Positions 5,282 to 6,767 of a stretch of 6,767 nucleotides of DNA are shown one piece after another; the first letter of the stretch is position 1; every line of letters starts with the position of its first letter. The DNA is from Thermoplasmata archaeon (GTDB lineage Archaea; Thermoplasmatota; Thermoplasmata; Thermoplasmatales; Thermoplasmataceae), in the NCBI GenBank assembly GCA_021790415.1, contig JAJYDZ010000091.1, positions 1-6,767 on the forward strand, read 5' to 3'. The notes under the pieces are model-generated. The model made no database searches. It was not told the origin of the DNA and saw only the letters and a program-made list of their open reading frames with translations. Both the position numbers and the translations under genes were made by a program.

Positions 5282-6235
5282 ATGGAGATCTGGATTGAAA
5301 AATATAGACCTGTGAAACTTTCTGATATATATGGACAGGATGAGGTGGTATCAAGACTGGAATCATTCGTGAAAGAGAAACAATTACCTCATTTGATATT
5401 CGCGGGTCCTGCTGGTGTTGGTAAAACATCTGCTGCCATAGCATTGACAAGGGAACTTCTAGGGGAAAACTGGAGAGACAGTTATCTTGAACTCAATGCC
5501 TCAGATGAGCGGGGCATAGACATAATAAGAGAGAATGTGAAGGAATTTGCAAGGATAAAACCGTTCAATGATCTTGGTTTGAGGATCATATTCCTTGATG
5601 AAGCCGATCAGCTCACTTCAGATGCCCAGGCCGCCCTTAGAAGAACCATGGAAAGATTTTCAGCAACAACAAGATTTATTTTTTCATGCAATTATTCTAC
5701 ACAGATTATTCCTCCAATACAGTCAAGAGCCGTTGTAATGAGATTTCATCAGCTCTCTGATGATGACCTGAAGAGTTATTTAAAATTCATAGTAAGCAAG
5801 GAGAATATGGATCTGGATGATGATGCTCTAGATGCCATTTGTGAAGTGTCTTCCGGTGATGCCAGAAAAGCCACAAGCATCCTTCAGACATTGAAATATT
5901 CAGGTGAAAAGTCTCCAAAGGCAATTTTTGAAATGTCTGGGAATTTAGAGCCAGCTGATTTTGAAAAAATTGTAAAACTTGCAATGGAAGGTCTCTTTGA
6001 TGAAGCAGTTGACCTTATTGAAAAGCTCACGGTTGATCGTGGATATTCAGCTATCGATCTCATTAAGGGCATGCATTCTTTCATACGAAAGCAGAGGATC
6101 GGGCAGAAACAGAAACTTGCCATCATAGAAGCTCTTGCTGAGGCTGAATTCAGGCTGGTTGAAGGAGGTAGCGACAGGGTTCAGCTGGACGCCTTAATGG
6201 CCAAATTATCCTGGATTGGACAGGAACTCAACTGA
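5282..6235 (+). CDS. rfcS: Replication factor C small subunit (clamp loader)
   Basis: AAA+ ATPase that, with the RFC large subunit, opens and loads the PCNA ring at primer-template junctions. The 317 residues match the ~320 of archaeal RfcS. Visible motifs: N-terminal WIEKYRP (4-10), the RFC-specific start; Walker A GPAGVGKT (42-49); LNASDERG (71-78); Walker B IFLDEAD (103-109); the TMERFSATTRFIFSCNY sensor 1 region (122-138); the arginine-finger 'SRC' motif, here S148-R149-A150 in IQSRAVVMRF; and sensor 2 SSGDARKA (190-197). The C-terminal ~90 residues are the helical collar domain. No intein interrupts Walker A, a known intein site in some archaeal RFC genes. ATG 5282 is chosen over the adjacent TTG 5279; it is probably leaderless. 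The 3' end overlaps the convergent hef gene by 8 bases. The only oddity is Ala instead of Cys in the SRC motif; the arginine finger is kept. Confidence 0.97.
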   Translation: MEIWIEKYRPVKLSDIYGQDEVVSRLESFVKEKQLPHLIFAGPAGVGKTSAAIALTRELLGENWRDSYLELNASDERGIDIIRENVKEFARIKPFNDLGLRIIFLDEADQLTSDAQAALRRTMERFSATTRFIFSCNYSTQIIPPIQSRAVVMRFHQLSDDDLKSYLKFIVSKENMDLDDDALDAICEVSSGDARKATSILQTLKYSGEKSPKAIFEMSGNLEPADFEKIVKLAMEGLFDEAVDLIEKLTVDRGYSAIDLIKGMHSFIRKQRIGQKQKLAIIEALAEAEFRLVEGGSDRVQLDALMAKLSWIGQELN

Positions 6236-6767
6236 AATCCATCAGTGTGGCTTCTCTTTTTGTTTCCATCTCTTTCTTCATTTTACCAATCATCATTGAT
6301 TCTTTCCTAAGGCTAGAGTTGTAATAGGCAATATCCCTTCCATTCTTGAATACCAGGATAAAAACCTCACCAGCATTGAACCTACCCGTTCTTCCACGTC
6401 TCTGAATTGATCTGATTTCTGATGGAACTGGTTCATAAAATATGACCATGTCGGTGGCAGGTATATCCAGACCTTCCTCGGCCACGCTAGTGGCAACCAA
6501 CACATTGTAGGAACCGTTTCTGAATTTTTCTATGCCTTCCCTCTGGCTCTTTTGGTTCATCCCTTCTTCACCCTTTCTTGATGATTGGCCCACAAACCTC
6601 AGTGGTTTCAGAATGGATGATTTTTCTTTTAAATATTCTATGAGAAATGTGGACGTCTTTCTGTAATGTGTGAATATTATGACCTTTGAACCGCTTCCTT
6701 CCATAACTTTTCTTTCGGCAAGTTCTAATGCTTTCCTGAATTTTGCATTTTCATATGTTTTGAAGAT
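6228..6767 (-). CDS. hef: Hef/FANCM-like superfamily 2 helicase, C-terminal part (5' end beyond the window)
   Basis: The frame is open from the right edge to TGA at 6228-6230, giving 179 visible residues; an internal Met is not the true start. The content is the second RecA-like domain of a superfamily 2 DNA helicase: motif IV KVIIFTHYR (28-36), the Hef/FANCM-typical RFVGQSSRK (57-65) and GMNQKSQ (69-75), motif V TSVAEEGLDIP (93-103), then VIFYEPVPSEIRSIQRRGRTGR, read as EPVPSEIRSIQ and motif VI QRRGRTGR (122-129). Hef acts on stalled replication forks and branched DNA. The protein ends about 50 residues after motif VI (KREATLMDFS), so the XPF-type nuclease and (HhH)2 domains that follow in Pyrococcus Hef are absent from this reading frame. 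The gene is convergent with rfcS with an 8-base overlap. Assignment to Hef rather than another SF2 helicase rests on the FVGQ and EPVPSEIRSIQRRGRTGR signatures. Confidence 0.92.
   Translation of the reverse strand: MFKTYENAKFRKALELAERKVMEGSGSKVIIFTHYRKTSTFLIEYLKEKSSILKPLRFVGQSSRKGEEGMNQKSQREGIEKFRNGSYNVLVATSVAEEGLDIPATDMVIFYEPVPSEIRSIQRRGRTGRFNAGEVFILVFKNGRDIAYYNSSLRKESMMIGKMKKEMETKREATLMDFS
6251..6266 (+). terminator. Possible T-rich terminator after rfcS
   Basis: CTTCTCTTTTTGTTTC lies 16 bases after the rfcS stop, within antisense of the hef 3' end. Archaeal transcription often stops at such T tracts without a hairpin. It could equally be just the codon content of the hef tail (Lys/Glu-rich on the other strand), so confidence is low. 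Confidence 0.25.

Noticed and set aside
5884..6126. Minus-strand frames inside rfcS (also 5787-5984)
   Set aside because: Shadows of the RfcS coding sequence; no domain, and the composition is Cys/Met/Ser-biased as in antisense frames.

Overview
The window looks like a stretch of a low-GC euryarchaeal chromosome, most likely from the Thermoplasmatales and relatives (Thermoplasma, Ferroplasma, Cuniculiplasma type). The domain assignment is firm: there is an archaeal replication factor C small subunit, the C-terminal half of a Hef-type helicase and an archaeal-type RtcB RNA ligase. Genes are single and tightly packed, and arginine is mostly AGA/AGG. Several genes seem to lack a ribosome binding site and have an AT-rich TATA-like box about 25 bases before the start codon, as expected of leaderless archaeal transcripts. 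The order-level placement is inference from composition and style, not from a database match.

Left part, minus strand (1-3194), read right to left. First comes the tRNA-splicing/RNA-repair ligase RtcB. A metal-dependent amidohydrolase of the cytosine/SAH-deaminase type follows 3 bases later. After a 65-base gap with its own TATA-like box comes a secreted, serine/threonine-rich beta protein that runs off the left edge. rtcB and the amidohydrolase look co-transcribed.

Middle, plus strand (3211-4363). A small protein of unknown family starts head to head with rtcB, only 16 bases away. It is followed by a winged-helix regulator and a GNAT acetyltransferase coupled by an ATGA overlap. The acetyltransferase meets purN (glycinamide ribonucleotide formyltransferase, de novo purine synthesis, minus strand) tail to tail, with a 16-base overlap of coding ends.

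Right part. About 300 bases of intergenic DNA carry the outward-facing promoters of purN and rfcS. rfcS (clamp-loader small subunit) is followed tail to tail, with an 8-base overlap, by the 3' end of a Hef/FANCM-like helicase gene. That gene stops right after the helicase fold, with no room for the XPF-type nuclease domain found in Pyrococcus Hef. The pair forms a small replication/repair neighbourhood.

I see no tRNA or rRNA gene, CRISPR array, insertion sequence, prophage gene or obvious defence system. Most of the window is housekeeping. The parts worth a second look are the RtcB-amidohydrolase pair and its odd start region, the small head-to-head protein, the regulator-acetyltransferase pair, the nuclease-less Hef and the tandem-beta-domain surface protein.
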